Under the pieces are notes generated by a model. The model saw nothing but the letters and a program-made list of their open reading frames with translations, ran no database searches and had not been told where the DNA came from. Shown here one piece after another: positions 22,578 through 33,554 of a stretch of DNA of 64,000 nucleotides; position 1 is the first letter of the stretch, and each line of letters opens with the position of its first letter. The translations under genes and the position numbers were made by a program. Source of the DNA: Podocnemis expansa (Eukaryota; Chordata; Testudines; Podocnemididae); the NCBI GenBank assembly GCA_007922195.1, contig ML682005.1, forward strand, positions 27,577,183 to 27,641,182, written 5' to 3'.

Positions 22578-23400
22578 TAAGCTCATACTCCTTCCGCAGC
22601 AGTCACCTTTGGGCCCAGGAGAGACTATTGTGAGTAGGGGATGAATAGGGGATGAAATCCGGTTGATGTAAAAACAAGTTGAACTCTGGAGACTGATGGC
22701 TTAAAATAATAGAACCAATACAATTAAAAAAAAAACCTCTTGATAACATTCATAAAATAGTTTCTCTCTAACTTAGCAGTCACATGTAGTCATGGTGATG
22801 TGATATAAAATATTTTATTGGAACTCTCTGACATAACTCATCAGCTGGGAGGAAGGGCAGGGAAGGACAATAGCTTCTTCAATCAAGCTCAAGAGTAGGA
22901 AGGAGTAGGAAAGTGTCATACTGTCATGTTCCTAGAAGCCAGGACATGGAGGGGATGGAGCACCCACCATCACTCCCAGAAGAGTTATTTGAAATTAGGC
23001 AAGGGATTCTGGGATTTGGAGTCATGGTTGAAATTAGATGTGAGAAATTTAGGAAATTAATTTGCATTGTACAGTGAGAACATTAAGAGAAATGTGACTG
23101 CATATTTCCCAGTCAATTATAAATTCTTCCAGCAAGTAGGCTCTTTGTGAAATGGGCTCTTATTTATGCAAATTGGTTTTAAATGAGACTATTGAACTAA
23201 AGGAGTTGATCCCTAGACAATATGTTATTAATGTGTAACCAGACAGTATGAATCTTCCTTGTTCATGAACTTATTGTTTTTATTGTTGGAAAAAAGTAAG
23301 TTACACTATGTGTCTATAACTATATTATAAAAATAGAGAAGAGTGGTATTTTTGATTGTTTGGCTATACATAGAACATCTAATAAGGGCCATAACATTGA
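22578..23400. other. No recognised feature
   Basis: AT-rich, with short open frames only. Confidence 0.45.
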
Positions 23401-23402
23401 AA

Positions 23403-23628
23403 GGCAGTGCAGCCTGGATAGGGCAGTGGACTGTAACGCAGAAGATGTAGGTCCCAGTCCTGACTCTACCACTGTCCTTCTGAGTGACCTTAGGCAAGTT
23501 ACATCACTGCTCAGTGCCTCAGTTTCCTGTCTGTAAAATGAGGATAATGATATTGCCCTCCTTCATAAAGCATTTTGAGATCTATTGATAAAAAGTACAA
23601 ATTTAAGAGACAGGTATTACTGTTATCC
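23403..23628 (+). repeat. tRNA-derived SINE (tortoise/Cry type)
   Basis: A-box-like AGGGCAGTGGACT and B-box-like GTAGGTCCCAGTCC are followed by CCTCAGTTTCC, TGTAAAATGAGGATAATGA and CATTTTGAGATCTATTGAT, matching the turtle pol III SINE body. Lesions in the boxes suggest an old, transcriptionally weak copy. Confidence 0.85.
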
Positions 23629-24840
23629 AATGATAATATTAGTGGTATTCTTGCCCTTAATTATGCTGAGGAAAATATTAGGTCATCACCACAAGCTTTC
23701 ATCATATGCATTTTGGTTTCCAGACTACATGGGAGCTAAGAGTAAAGAATATGACTATGAATGAGAACAATTTTACCCCTTCTGTATTTCTTGAAAAATT
23801 CTTAGTCTTAAAGTTTTGATGAATAGACCTTTGCCCCAATCCACAAGAGTCCTTTCTCCTAGAAAATTCAAAATTAATCAGGCAAACTTAATATTGGGTT
23901 ATTAAATTTAGAAATATTGCTGACTTTCCTGATTCGGAAAAACTGTTCTAACCTTTTTTGTTGATATGTAACTCAGAAATGGTTGGCTTTAAAATGTCAA
24001 CCTTGTCCTGCATCTAATCCTTTGAGAAAGCTATTGCATAGGGCATATTTGAATAGATTTGGTTACGAAATACAAAAAATGAAATTTTGAATCTCTTAAC
24101 ATTCAATTATGCTTGATCTATGCTGAAGGATATTTCAAGGAGATTGTAAATTCCTTTGGAATGCTAATGAAACAGCTGTGGAAGCATGAATTAACTATTA
24201 CAATGTTGATTTGCTGGAAGGAACTGATTTGTAAACTTGTTCTGAGATCTTGAAGTATTTGAGGAGTCACTTGGAAGTGACTCTGCAGTGAAAGTGGCAA
24301 GACCAATTTGCAAGACATCAGCTGTTTCTGCACTTCTGCTTTGGAGCTGAATATTCTGTTGCCAGACAGTAATTTTTCCAACAGCAGTTCCAATCAATTT
24401 TTAACTTTAAAGACTCAAAAATATTTTTTCCCCTACATCTTTGAGAAAGATCTAACCTTTCTCTTACTTCATAAGTTCCAAACATTTTGCTGTAAAAAGT
24501 TTAACCTACTCCTGTACGCTAATCCATAATGAATCACTGCACAACAAAGATTTTGCTTCCTGAATACTTTTGGTTGTATCTTATGGATTTTGGGCTGCTG
24601 ATTATGAAAATCACCATGACATTTCCCTATCACGTACCATTTTTTGAAATTGCCTATATTTATTATTTCAGTTCATAATTTAAGTCTATTAAAATGTTTC
24701 GCACAATGTAAGCTGAAAAGTTTTCTATCTTGTGTCCAAGCATGCCTGGGCATGCAGTGACACTGCACCTAGTGCAGGCCACACAACATGCAGTGGGAAT
24801 GCTAAGGCTTAGGCAGGGTGGATGCTGGCAGGACAGGTTT
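23629..24840. other. No recognised feature
   Basis: AT-rich. Open frames at 24118-24529 on both strands carry no recognised motif. Confidence 0.4.
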
Positions 24841-24849
24841 TAGAAAGGC

Positions 24850-24857
24850 TATAAAAG
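24850..24857 (+). promoter_or_regulatory. Possible TATA box upstream of the 25-kb pseudogene
   Basis: TATAAAAG lies about 145 bases before the first ATG at 24995, and an acceptor-like TGTATTTTCAG sits just before that ATG. The link to the downstream frame is positional only. Confidence 0.35.
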
Positions 24858-24994
24858 CATTTCGCACACACCGTTCTATGCATTGCGTTTATATCAGTTT
24901 GCATTCATGTTGCACATGCTCTATGCACATAGCATATTGTGTGTACTCACAATAATAAAGCAATTGTATTTTCAGGAGGATTCGTAATAGCAAA

Positions 24995-26645
24995 ATGTCT
25001 CGCGAATGTTGCAACAGCCATGATATGTTCTGTTACATTTGTGGTGAGTATACACTTATACCTCATAGATGGAGCATGACTGCATGTATTAAGAAAGCGT
25101 ATGAGCTCTACTTTGGCTGTAAAATTGTTGATCAGGACAAAGCCTGGGCTCCTCACATTTGTTGTGCAACATACACTATCGATCTTAGAGCTTGGCTCAG
25201 AGGTACTCGGAAGTCAATGCCGTTCGCTGTCCCGATGATATGACGAGAGCAAAAGGCTCACGTGACAGACTGTTACTTCTGTCTGACCAATGTGTCTGGG
25301 TTCTCTGCTAAAAACAAGAAATCCATTGAATACCCTAATCTCCCTTCAGCCATGAGACCTGTGCCGCATGACAACTGTCTTCCTGTACTGAAGCCACCAG
25401 AGACATGGAGCCTAGAGGAGGCAGATGAGGATGCCATGATGCACGAGCCAGGAATGGAAAATGACACTGATCCAGATTTTGAACCATTTATGTTGAGTGA
25501 GCCTCATCTGATAACTCAATCTGAGGTAAATGACCTGGTCAAGGACTTGTGTTTGTCAAAGGCAAAGCAGAATTACGGGGTTCAAGACTGCAAGGATGGG
25601 GTCTGCTGTCACCGGGCACAAAAATTTCTGTCTTTCACAGCCACCAAGATTTGACATAATTTTTTGGTCATGTTGATCATCTGTGTTTCTGCACTGACAT
25701 TGATGGGCTGTTCACTGCTTTGGGTTGCCAGCAAGACCCACAACAATGGCTTTTTTTTTAAATTTATTTATCAGTGTTAAGCCTGAAAGCTTTGTTGTTA
25801 TACAACAGCAATGTCCACCCTTCAATACCAATTGGCTATGCAGTACACATGAAAGAAACCTATGAAAATATGGAAGTTTTGTTGAAACACATGCAGTAGA
25901 GCAACTACAACTGGAACATCAGTGGTGATCTGAAAGTAGTCGCGCTGCTACTAAGAATGCAGCTTGGATACACCAGGTACTGTTGTTTCATTTGTGAATG
26001 GGACAGCCATGCTAAAGAGTCTCATTACATTAAAAAGGACTGACCACTCCGTAAGCAGTTGGTTCCAGGGCAGAAAAGCGTGGCACATAAACCTCTTTTG
26101 CCTCCTCTGCATATACAACTCGGACTGATGAAAAATTTTGTGAAAGCAATGAATAAGGAAGGTGAAGGATTTCAATATTTCAGACAGGTGTTTCCCAGAA
26201 TAACTGATGCCAAGATTAAGGAACGCATTTTTGTTGGTCCACAAATCAAACAGGTCATCAATGACAGGCAGTTCAAAGAATTTCTAGTAGGGCCGGAGAA
26301 AATCGCATGGAAGGCATTCAAGGATGTTGTTGAAAAATTTCTTGGCAACTACAGAGCACCAAACTATGTGCAGCTTGTTGACACATGCTTCAAGCATACA
26401 AAACAATAAAGTGCAACATGTCGCTAAAGATTCATTTTCTGCATTCACATTTAGACTTCTTCCCTGCAAATCTTGGTGCAGTCAGTGATGAGCATGGTGA
26501 AAGGTTTCACCAGGACATTGTGATCATGGAAAAATGGCATCAGGGCAACTGGAATCCATCAATGCTGGCCAATTATTGTTGGACACTTAAACGAGAAGCC
26601 TCAGACACTGAGTACAAACAAAAATCATCACAGAATATTTTTAGC
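24995..26645 (+). pseudogene. Broken gene of a multicopy, probably transposon-borne protein family
   Basis: The pieces in order are: CYICGEYT, DQDKAWAPHICC and KSMPFAVPM (24995-25243); VTDCYFCLTNVSG and AMRPVPHD (25262 on); a segment in another frame with CTDIDGLFTALGC; GDLKVVALLLRMQLGYTRYC and CFICEWDS (about 25930-26015); LPPLHIQLGLMKNFVKAMN and VGPQIKQVIND (26059-26409); and, shifted again, MSLKIHFLHSHLDFFP and SDEHGERFHQDI (to about 26640). I recognise this as a family annotated as hypothetical proteins in many animals, often in many copies. Its transposon superfamily is not known to me. Paired Cys suggest zinc binding. Lesions include TGA at 25241, TAA at about 25659, TGA at 26041 and at least three frame changes, so the copy is dead. 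Confidence 0.7.
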
Positions 26646-26649
26646 TTAG

Positions 26650-27683
26650 TTGAACTATTGCAAAGCATCAGCACCATTATGCAATTAAACACATTACATT
26701 CAATAAAAGTCAATTTCTTGTTTCTCCAAATTCCTACATGATACAAGTAGTCTGAAATTATATTAGTGTTCAGCTTCAAGTGGTTTAGCATAATCAAAAA
26801 AAAAAAAATTCTGAGGAAGCAACACTTTCGAAAAAATTTCTCCAGTGATTTTTGACTCAAATTGATCTTAAACTTCATTTGCCAAATGAACAATTTTTTC
26901 AGGATCAAAACTGTCAAGGTTGAAATCTGTCAGATCCATGAAGTGTGAGGGAAGGAAAATACAACTGTAAGTTATTGGAGAAGCCAGACGGTCCTATAAC
27001 AGGAGCAACAAAATGTGTAGGCAACATGGTTAGGATTTTTTAAAACTTTTCCTGAACTCTACTATTATCAAAGCCAGTAAAACTCTCTTTGATTTCTGCA
27101 AAAGGAGACTTAATACAATGATGATTCTTTGAAAAATCCCCCTCCCAAAAGATTCATTCTTGAGATCCAGGATACATGGCATAAAGACTGATCTTTTCTA
27201 ATACAGTACCAACTATCTAGAAAGGATTTACGATTTATGTCACTATTCTTGACTGTAGGTGGTTGTACAGTGTGAAAAACTTCACATTTTAGGGGGAAAA
27301 AAAAGTCCCAAATCATGATAAATAGTTAAAAATATGATCTTTTTTCTGATAAGTATTTCCTGAAAAATTCATTTTCAGGATTACCAATGTAGAGTTTCTC
27401 TGATTTGCTGACTGCTTGCCCAGGGGAACCATCATTTTAAATTTTCCCTTGGAACAAAAAAAAAAAAAGAAAAAGAAAGAAAAAAATCTGACAACACAGA
27501 AATGTTGTCAGGAAGATTTGTGAAAAAGGCATTATTCTGAAAACCATTCTGAGGGAAAGCTCCCACCTCTTTCTATTCCTGACCTTTCTTCTCCAATGTC
27601 TTATCTTAGGATTTGTTTCTGATACATAACTCCTGTATGATTCACTGTTAACTTTAACTTAACATGGCCAAAATTATGTTCTC
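26650..27683. other. No recognised feature
   Basis: AT-rich and purine-rich. An A12 run lies near 26807 and an A-rich tract at 27458-27487. It may include the 3' tail of the preceding broken gene, but no end was recognised. Confidence 0.4.
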
Positions 27684-27974
27684 ATAGGCTGTGTTCACAC
27701 GCACAGGGTTATTTCGAAACAAGTTGTGTCGAAACAACTTGTTTCGAAACAACAACTTATTTCGAAATATCTTATTTCGAATTAACAAAATGTTAATTCG
27801 AAATAAGAAAAAAAGCGGGAAACGAAATAGCAAGTTCACTGTGTGAACATGCTATTTCGTTACCCCTGGGGGTGAGCCGCTGCTGGCTCACCCTGCAGCC
27901 CCAGAAAGGGGGCTGCAGGCACCAGCGGGGGGTGAGCCGCTGTGGGGTGGCTCAGCGCCCCCGCCAGAGCTGCC

Positions 27975-28128
27975 CCCAGACCCCGCCAGCGGCTCGGGGG
28001 CGCCGGGCTGAGCCCGCAGCCGGGGCTGCTCCCCCGACCCCGCCAGCGGGTCCGGGGCACGGGGCTGAGCCCGCAGCCCGGGCTGCTCCCCCGACCCCGC
28101 CAGCGGGTCCGGGGCGCCGGCTGCCCTC
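27975..28128. repeat. 57-bp GC-rich minisatellite
   Basis: ACCCCGCCAGCG recurs at 27980, 28037 and 28094, a period of 57 bases, up to the gap. As 57 is 19 codons, a stop-free unit stays open in every repeat, which explains the long spurious frames that cross the gap. Confidence 0.9.
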
Positions 28129-28528
28129 NNNNNNNNNNNNNNNNNNNNNNNNNNNNNNNNNNNNNNNNNNNNNNNNNNNNNNNNNNNNNNNNNNNNNNNN
28201 NNNNNNNNNNNNNNNNNNNNNNNNNNNNNNNNNNNNNNNNNNNNNNNNNNNNNNNNNNNNNNNNNNNNNNNNNNNNNNNNNNNNNNNNNNNNNNNNNNNN
28301 NNNNNNNNNNNNNNNNNNNNNNNNNNNNNNNNNNNNNNNNNNNNNNNNNNNNNNNNNNNNNNNNNNNNNNNNNNNNNNNNNNNNNNNNNNNNNNNNNNNN
28401 NNNNNNNNNNNNNNNNNNNNNNNNNNNNNNNNNNNNNNNNNNNNNNNNNNNNNNNNNNNNNNNNNNNNNNNNNNNNNNNNNNNNNNNNNNNNNNNNNNNN
28501 NNNNNNNNNNNNNNNNNNNNNNNNNNNN
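28129..28528. other. Assembly gap (400 N)
   Basis: Exactly 400 undetermined bases inside the minisatellite. The true length of the array is unknown. Confidence 1.
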
Positions 28529-28627
28529 CCCCTTGTTTCGAAACAACTGTGCGTCGTGTGAACATGGTTTTTTTTGTTTCGAAACAACGAGGTTGTTTCG
28601 AAACAAAAGTGCCATGTGAACACAGCC

Positions 28628-29640
28628 ATAGACACTAAGGTCAGAAGGGACCAATATGATCATCTAGCCTGACCTCCCACACACTGCAGGCCAAAAAACC
28701 TCACCGACTCACTCCTACAGTGAACCTCAAACTCATAACTGAGCTATTAAAGTCCTCAAATCATGATTTAAAGACTTTAATAAAGAAAATCAACAAGCAA
28801 GTGAGCCATGCCCAATGCTACAGAGGAAGGCAAAAAACACCCAGGGCCCAAGCCAATCTGCCCTAAGGGAAAATTCCTTCCCGACCCCAAATATGGTGAT
28901 CAGTTAAACCCTGAGCATGAGGGCAAGTCCACAACAGCCAGGTCAAGAAGAACTTATCTGTAATAACTCAGAACCCACTCCATCTAAATGCCCCTTCCCA
29001 TGTCACTATCATACCCATCACCAGTAGTAAAAGATAGACAATGGCCAAGCTACATTGTACATCATATCATATCATTCCCTACATGAGCTTGGTTTTGAAG
29101 GCACCTAAAGTTTTGCCCCCACCACTTTCCTTGGTAAACTATTCCAGAACTTTACTCCTCTGATGGTTAGGAATCTGCATCTAATTTCAAGCCTAAATTT
29201 TCTGAAGGACAGCTTGCATCCGTTTGTTCTTGTGTCCACGTTTGCATTGTATTCAAATAGTTCTTCTCCCTCTCTTGTATTTATCCCTCTAATGTATTTA
29301 TAAAGAGCAATCATATCTCCTCTCATCCTTCTTTTGGTCAGACTAATCAAACCAAGCTCTTTAAGTCGTCTCTCATAGGAAAGATTTTCCATTCCACAAA
29401 TCATCCTTGTAGCCCTTCTTTGCACCTGTTCCAGTTTGACTTCATCCTTCTTAAACATGGGTGACCAGAACTGTACACAATATTCCAAGTGAGGTCGCAC
29501 CAGTGCCTTGTATAACGGTAATAACACCTCCCCATCTCTACTGGAAATACCTCTTCTGATGCACCCCAGGACTGCATTAACTTTTTTCACCGCCACATCA
29601 CATTGGCTACTCATTGTCATTCCTGATTTTCTGTTACACA
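28628..29640 (-). mobile_element. CR1/L3-like LINE, 3' part (antisense)
   Basis: The plus strand starts AAGGTCAGAAGGGACC and ATGATCATCTAG, the antisense of the 3' end. The minus-strand frame 29755-29105 encodes the RT tail: VNAVLGCIRRGISSRDGEV, LVRPHLEYCVQFWSP, EQVQRRATRMI, YERRLKELGLISLTKRRMR and GVKFWNSLPRKVV. That frame (216 codons) is open. Its first 35 or so codons are probably outside the element. It is truncated upstream of the polymerase core. Confidence 0.85.
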
Positions 29641-31465
29641 AACCTCTCCTCATCTCCCATTCTCTCTCTGTTGACAGTGCCATCCTTCCTACCTTGGTGG
29701 ACCATCTTTGGCTTTTCCCTCTCTCTCTTATCCCACACTTCAAGGATGGATACAAATCTTACCTCTTTTTCTGTCATACTGTATCTAAGAGCTGACATAC
29801 TCTCTCTCTCTCCCCATACTCAAACACTTGTTCAAGCCCTTTTGGATTATGTCAGCTCCCTCTTCTTCTGGTCCTCAAAATGCACAGTATCCCACTGCCA
29901 TCTCTACGAATTGCAGTTGCCTGTTCTCCAATTGACTGACTTTGTGTGTGTGGAAGATGAGGTAGAGGGAGCAGTCCTGATGTGATGAGTGGATGATGAA
30001 GCTCAGGGTATGGTCTAGGGTGATGTAGCTAAATTATCCATTTTTTCCCCCTTTTTCTCATCTCAGGATTGTAGGATATTGCATTGAGTTAACTGCCTAA
30101 GAAATGTAAATGCACTGTAAATCTGAACTTCTGGGACAACTACTAATTTTTGTTGTATGTCACTGTCAGATACCCTTTGAGACCAAAATCCAATTTTGTA
30201 TATGCATGAAAAGCTTTTATTTTTATTGTTATTTTGCATTATATTGTAGTGGGTTTTGCTGATTTACACTACAGGAAAAGTTGGAGTCTAAATCAACATT
30301 TTATTCCAGGCTCTGCAATCTTGAAAATATGGGTTTATAATGAAAATGCTAACAGATGCCTAATGGCAAAGAGCGTACTAGGTGTTGCTGTGATATCAGA
30401 TGGTAAGAAAGATAACTTCTGTCAGCACGTGCAGTGCTCTGTAGAATAACAAAGATAGCAATAGCTGCACCCATTTGTTTCAGCACAGAATTTTGAAGTT
30501 TCACATGGTGGGAGTCATGAGAACTCACAGTATCTTAAATAGAAATTGGCACTGGTGACTTGGGCAGTGGGGGGGGACAAATGTCAGTTTCATATATTTT
30601 TTGTTTAAAAAGTTAAAGCTCTATCCACTTACTATTTAACCTTTACTAAAAGGAAGGAAAAAGAACTTACAATTTCTGGTGCAAAGGCACAGTCTCCTTC
30701 CCTCTTCCAACTGTAAGACAAATAAAATCAATTTCAGCAAGATAGTAGCCAAATTAGAGGCTGTGAATCTTTTGAAAATAAGACCCCTTTAAAATGTATC
30801 GGGTTGGGCACTGAGAAATCAGTCATTTTGGAAAATTTACTCAGAGACTCTAGAATGTAGGTTAATTGAAACCATAGTATTAAATCAGATGAAGATTTTA
30901 TGTGTCAAGAAGGTCTAGTTTGCATTTAAGACATTGTAGGTTCCAGAAATTTCATTTGGTCCAGAGAGCCACAGAAACATTCAGATTCTGCTTGACCAGG
31001 ACTTGCAACTGGAAATGGAAATTTTATGAGGGCAGCCATTACTCATAGTATTTCCATATTTTTGCTTCTGAGACACAAAGATCAATGGAAATATATTAAA
31101 AACATTTTTGAACCTCAAAAGAAGTTTGATTCCAGCAAAGGCTTAGACTGATTCTTGTGACAGAGTGGCTTGCCTTTTAAAGGCTAGAAGCCCTGGGGCT
31201 AGTGACCACTGATCACTAAACAGGCACTCCTTGACTGGATTAGGTAGATACGAGAGATTTTTCAGCTGCTCTATTCTGTGTCTGGAATACATCATAAAGT
31301 CATTTGGCTTGCCACCAATAGCTGAATCAAGGGAAAGGTTGAAATTGAACATCTTTAAATTAATAAAAATTGGAGTGGCAATAGTGAATCCTGATGTTAA
31401 GATGAATAAAAATGTTTAATTGTTTATGTTTATAACCATTTAATAAATAATAGAGTTTAAAGTGA
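29641..31465. other. No firmly recognised feature
   Basis: 29640-29960 is pyrimidine-rich and could be a decayed LINE fragment, but frames do not hold. The rest is AT-rich with short frames only. Confidence 0.35.
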
Positions 31466-31469
31466 TTAT

Positions 31470-32300
31470 GGCCAGGGACAACAAGATGGCAATTGCAAGG
31501 AATCACAACTAGAGATAACTAAAATGGTTTACCTGGCGTAATTTGGTCTATTGCAAAAAGGAAGGCTGAGGTGATATAAAGGTCATTCCCAAATCTGAAG
31601 GGAGGGATCAGTGGAGCCTGAGGCAAGTTTTCAAGGAGGCCTGACTTTGATTCATGGATAAGTTTAGTGGCTGTGATTGGTTCATAAGAATGGACCACTC
31701 GGGAAAGGCTTAAAGATGTTTATGCTAATTAGAATGACTGAGGAAATAACCAGTCAGACTAGGCCAAAACCAATATATAAGACAAAGAGCTGGCAGGTTT
31801 GATTCAGTTAAGGTAAGAACAAGCAGAGAAGAGGTTGTCAGCAAGAGAAAAAGATCAAGAACCAAAGAGGACTAAATGTCACTGAAGAGAGAAGCAGTAG
31901 CAGAAAAGTGGTGGCAGTTATGACATGAGAACAGGGGCCATTACAGACCAGAAGTGCCATTTAATAGGTTAGAGAGGAAGAAGACTGTGGAGAAGTAAGT
32001 ATGATGACCACAGTATAAGAAGAAAATAGAACATTTGTGTGTGGCTATGGTCATAAAGTTGGATGTTTGTGTAGGAATGTTTGTTATGTACACCATCAGA
32101 ATCCTACTTTTGACTGATCACTGCATATAGAATGTAATCACTTAAAGCTGTTTCAAACTGTATGGTATTGTAGTGTTGGGTAGTTTGGTGTGTATAAGTG
32201 GGCTGATAGAATTTATGTTTAATATATTCATTTTAAGTTTTATTGTATCAAGAAATATTGATTTATTCAATAAAGAGAATACTTTATATTTTGTAGATCA
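31470..32300 (+). repeat. Possible LTR-like promoter/terminator block
   Basis: GTGATTGGTTCAT (CCAAT on the other strand), a TATA-like CCAATATATAAGAC near 31770 and AATAAAG near 32270 occur in LTR order. No TG/CA ends or target duplication were found, so this stays a weak call. Confidence 0.25.
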
Positions 32301-32954
32301 CTGCTTGAGTGTCAGCCCTGTGAGTGGGAAGAAGTATCCATCCATGTTCTCTCAAGGGTTAAAGAGTTAGTTTGTTCAGGGAAGTTTTCCAAAGGCTTGA
32401 GGAAAACCCATGGTAAAATCCTGGCAATTCTTCTCAAATGGGCCACCCCTTTTCACCTATCAACACAGACAAACTAACAAGTGAGTTATTGATATAAGCA
32501 GGTCACTGTGGGGGTGTCTTGACTCTGATTTCAGGGGGTAATAAGATGCTTCCTCATAAAGAGCAGCCAGAAGCTGTAGAGACTGCAATGAGTGAAAAAG
32601 GATCCTGCATGAAATCAGACAAGTTGCCTCAACTAGGGAGAGCTGGGAGAAACATTTTAAAGCAGGAGAGCCCTGACACACCAGGCTATCTTTAATTTGT
32701 GTTTAATTTTTAACTTTAAATTAATAAACCAGATCCAAAGGAGAAGAGTTACTGGACTTGTAAAGGCCTTTTTTAAAGTTTACTGAAGACCTCAGAGAAG
32801 AAATTGAAGCATGGTGCTTAATGCACGGCTGCCACAAAGGGGTGCTTGTGAAGAAGCCACTCAGTGACAATTCTTATTATATACAGTTTGGTCATTGTTA
32901 TTATACACTCACCATAATGACCCTTTGTGAACAAGGAGATTCCCATGATTTCAC
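32301..32954. other. No recognised feature
   Basis: Short frames only. No terminal repeats or SINE boxes were seen. Confidence 0.4.
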
Positions 32955-32957
32955 TTA

Positions 32958-33320
32958 GGCTATGTTCACACACAGGGGGTTATTTCGATACAAGTTGTTT
33001 TGAAAAAACTTGTATCAAAATAACACCTTATTTCGAAATAAGTTAATTCGAATTAAGAAAATGTTAATTCGAATTAAGGAAAAAAGCTCAAAGTGAAATA
33101 GCATGTTTGGACAACAGTTATTTCGAAACGAGTCACTGTTGTTTCGAAACAACATGTTCTGATGGGATTTCTTCAAAACAATCATTTTGAAAGAATGTTG
33201 TTTTGTCACCAAACGGGGTTTAAGTTGTTTCAAAACAATGGTACATCGTGTGAACGTGGTGTTTCTTATTTTGAAACAACCTCTGTTGTTTCAAAATAAG
33301 ACTGCCGTGTGAACACACCT
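32958..33320. mobile_element. Harbinger-type MITE (TTCACAC subfamily)
   Basis: The left end is GGCTATGTTCACACACAGG. The right end reads GTGTGAACACACC. TTA lies on both sides (32955-32957 and 33321-33323). The interior has the same TTTCGAAACAAC and GTTAATTCGAATTAAG palindromes as the element at 27687 but no GC-rich insert, so it shows what the family looks like without the minisatellite. Confidence 0.85.
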
Positions 33321-33554
33321 TTAGTGCATAAACAAACTCACCTCATTCTTGACCTTGGATTTATTAACAAGATAAACACCACCACAATGTAAGTCAAACT
33401 AAGCAGTCTTTTGTTGGTCAATCTCAAGTCTTGTTGAGTAGGACCTCTGTGTCCCAGATTGTACTTCCCTGTGCAGTGAGTCATTCCCACATTCTTTATG
33501 TCCAGGTAGGAATCAATGAGCTCACCTTCTACAATGAATCAGTAAACATCAGCC

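Larger units (their letters stand above)
27687..28627. mobile_element. Harbinger-type non-autonomous element with assembly gap
   Basis: The left end is GGCTGTGTTCACAC and the right end TGTGAACACAGCC, exact inverted repeats over the first 11 bases. ATA flanks both sides (27684-27686 and 28628-28630). Subterminal blocks repeat TTTCGAAACAA and TTAATTCGAAATAAG palindromes. The interior changes abruptly to GC-rich minisatellite and then 400 Ns. It sits directly against the 3' end of the antisense CR1/L3-like element. Confidence 0.85.

Noticed and set aside
23403..23475. Possible tRNA gene
   Set aside because: The A and B boxes belong to a SINE body with its typical tail and do not form a full cloverleaf.
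27860..28663. Frames of 225-267 codons on both strands across the N block
   Set aside because: They are open only because Ns are translated as unknown residues and because the 57-bp array is a multiple of three.
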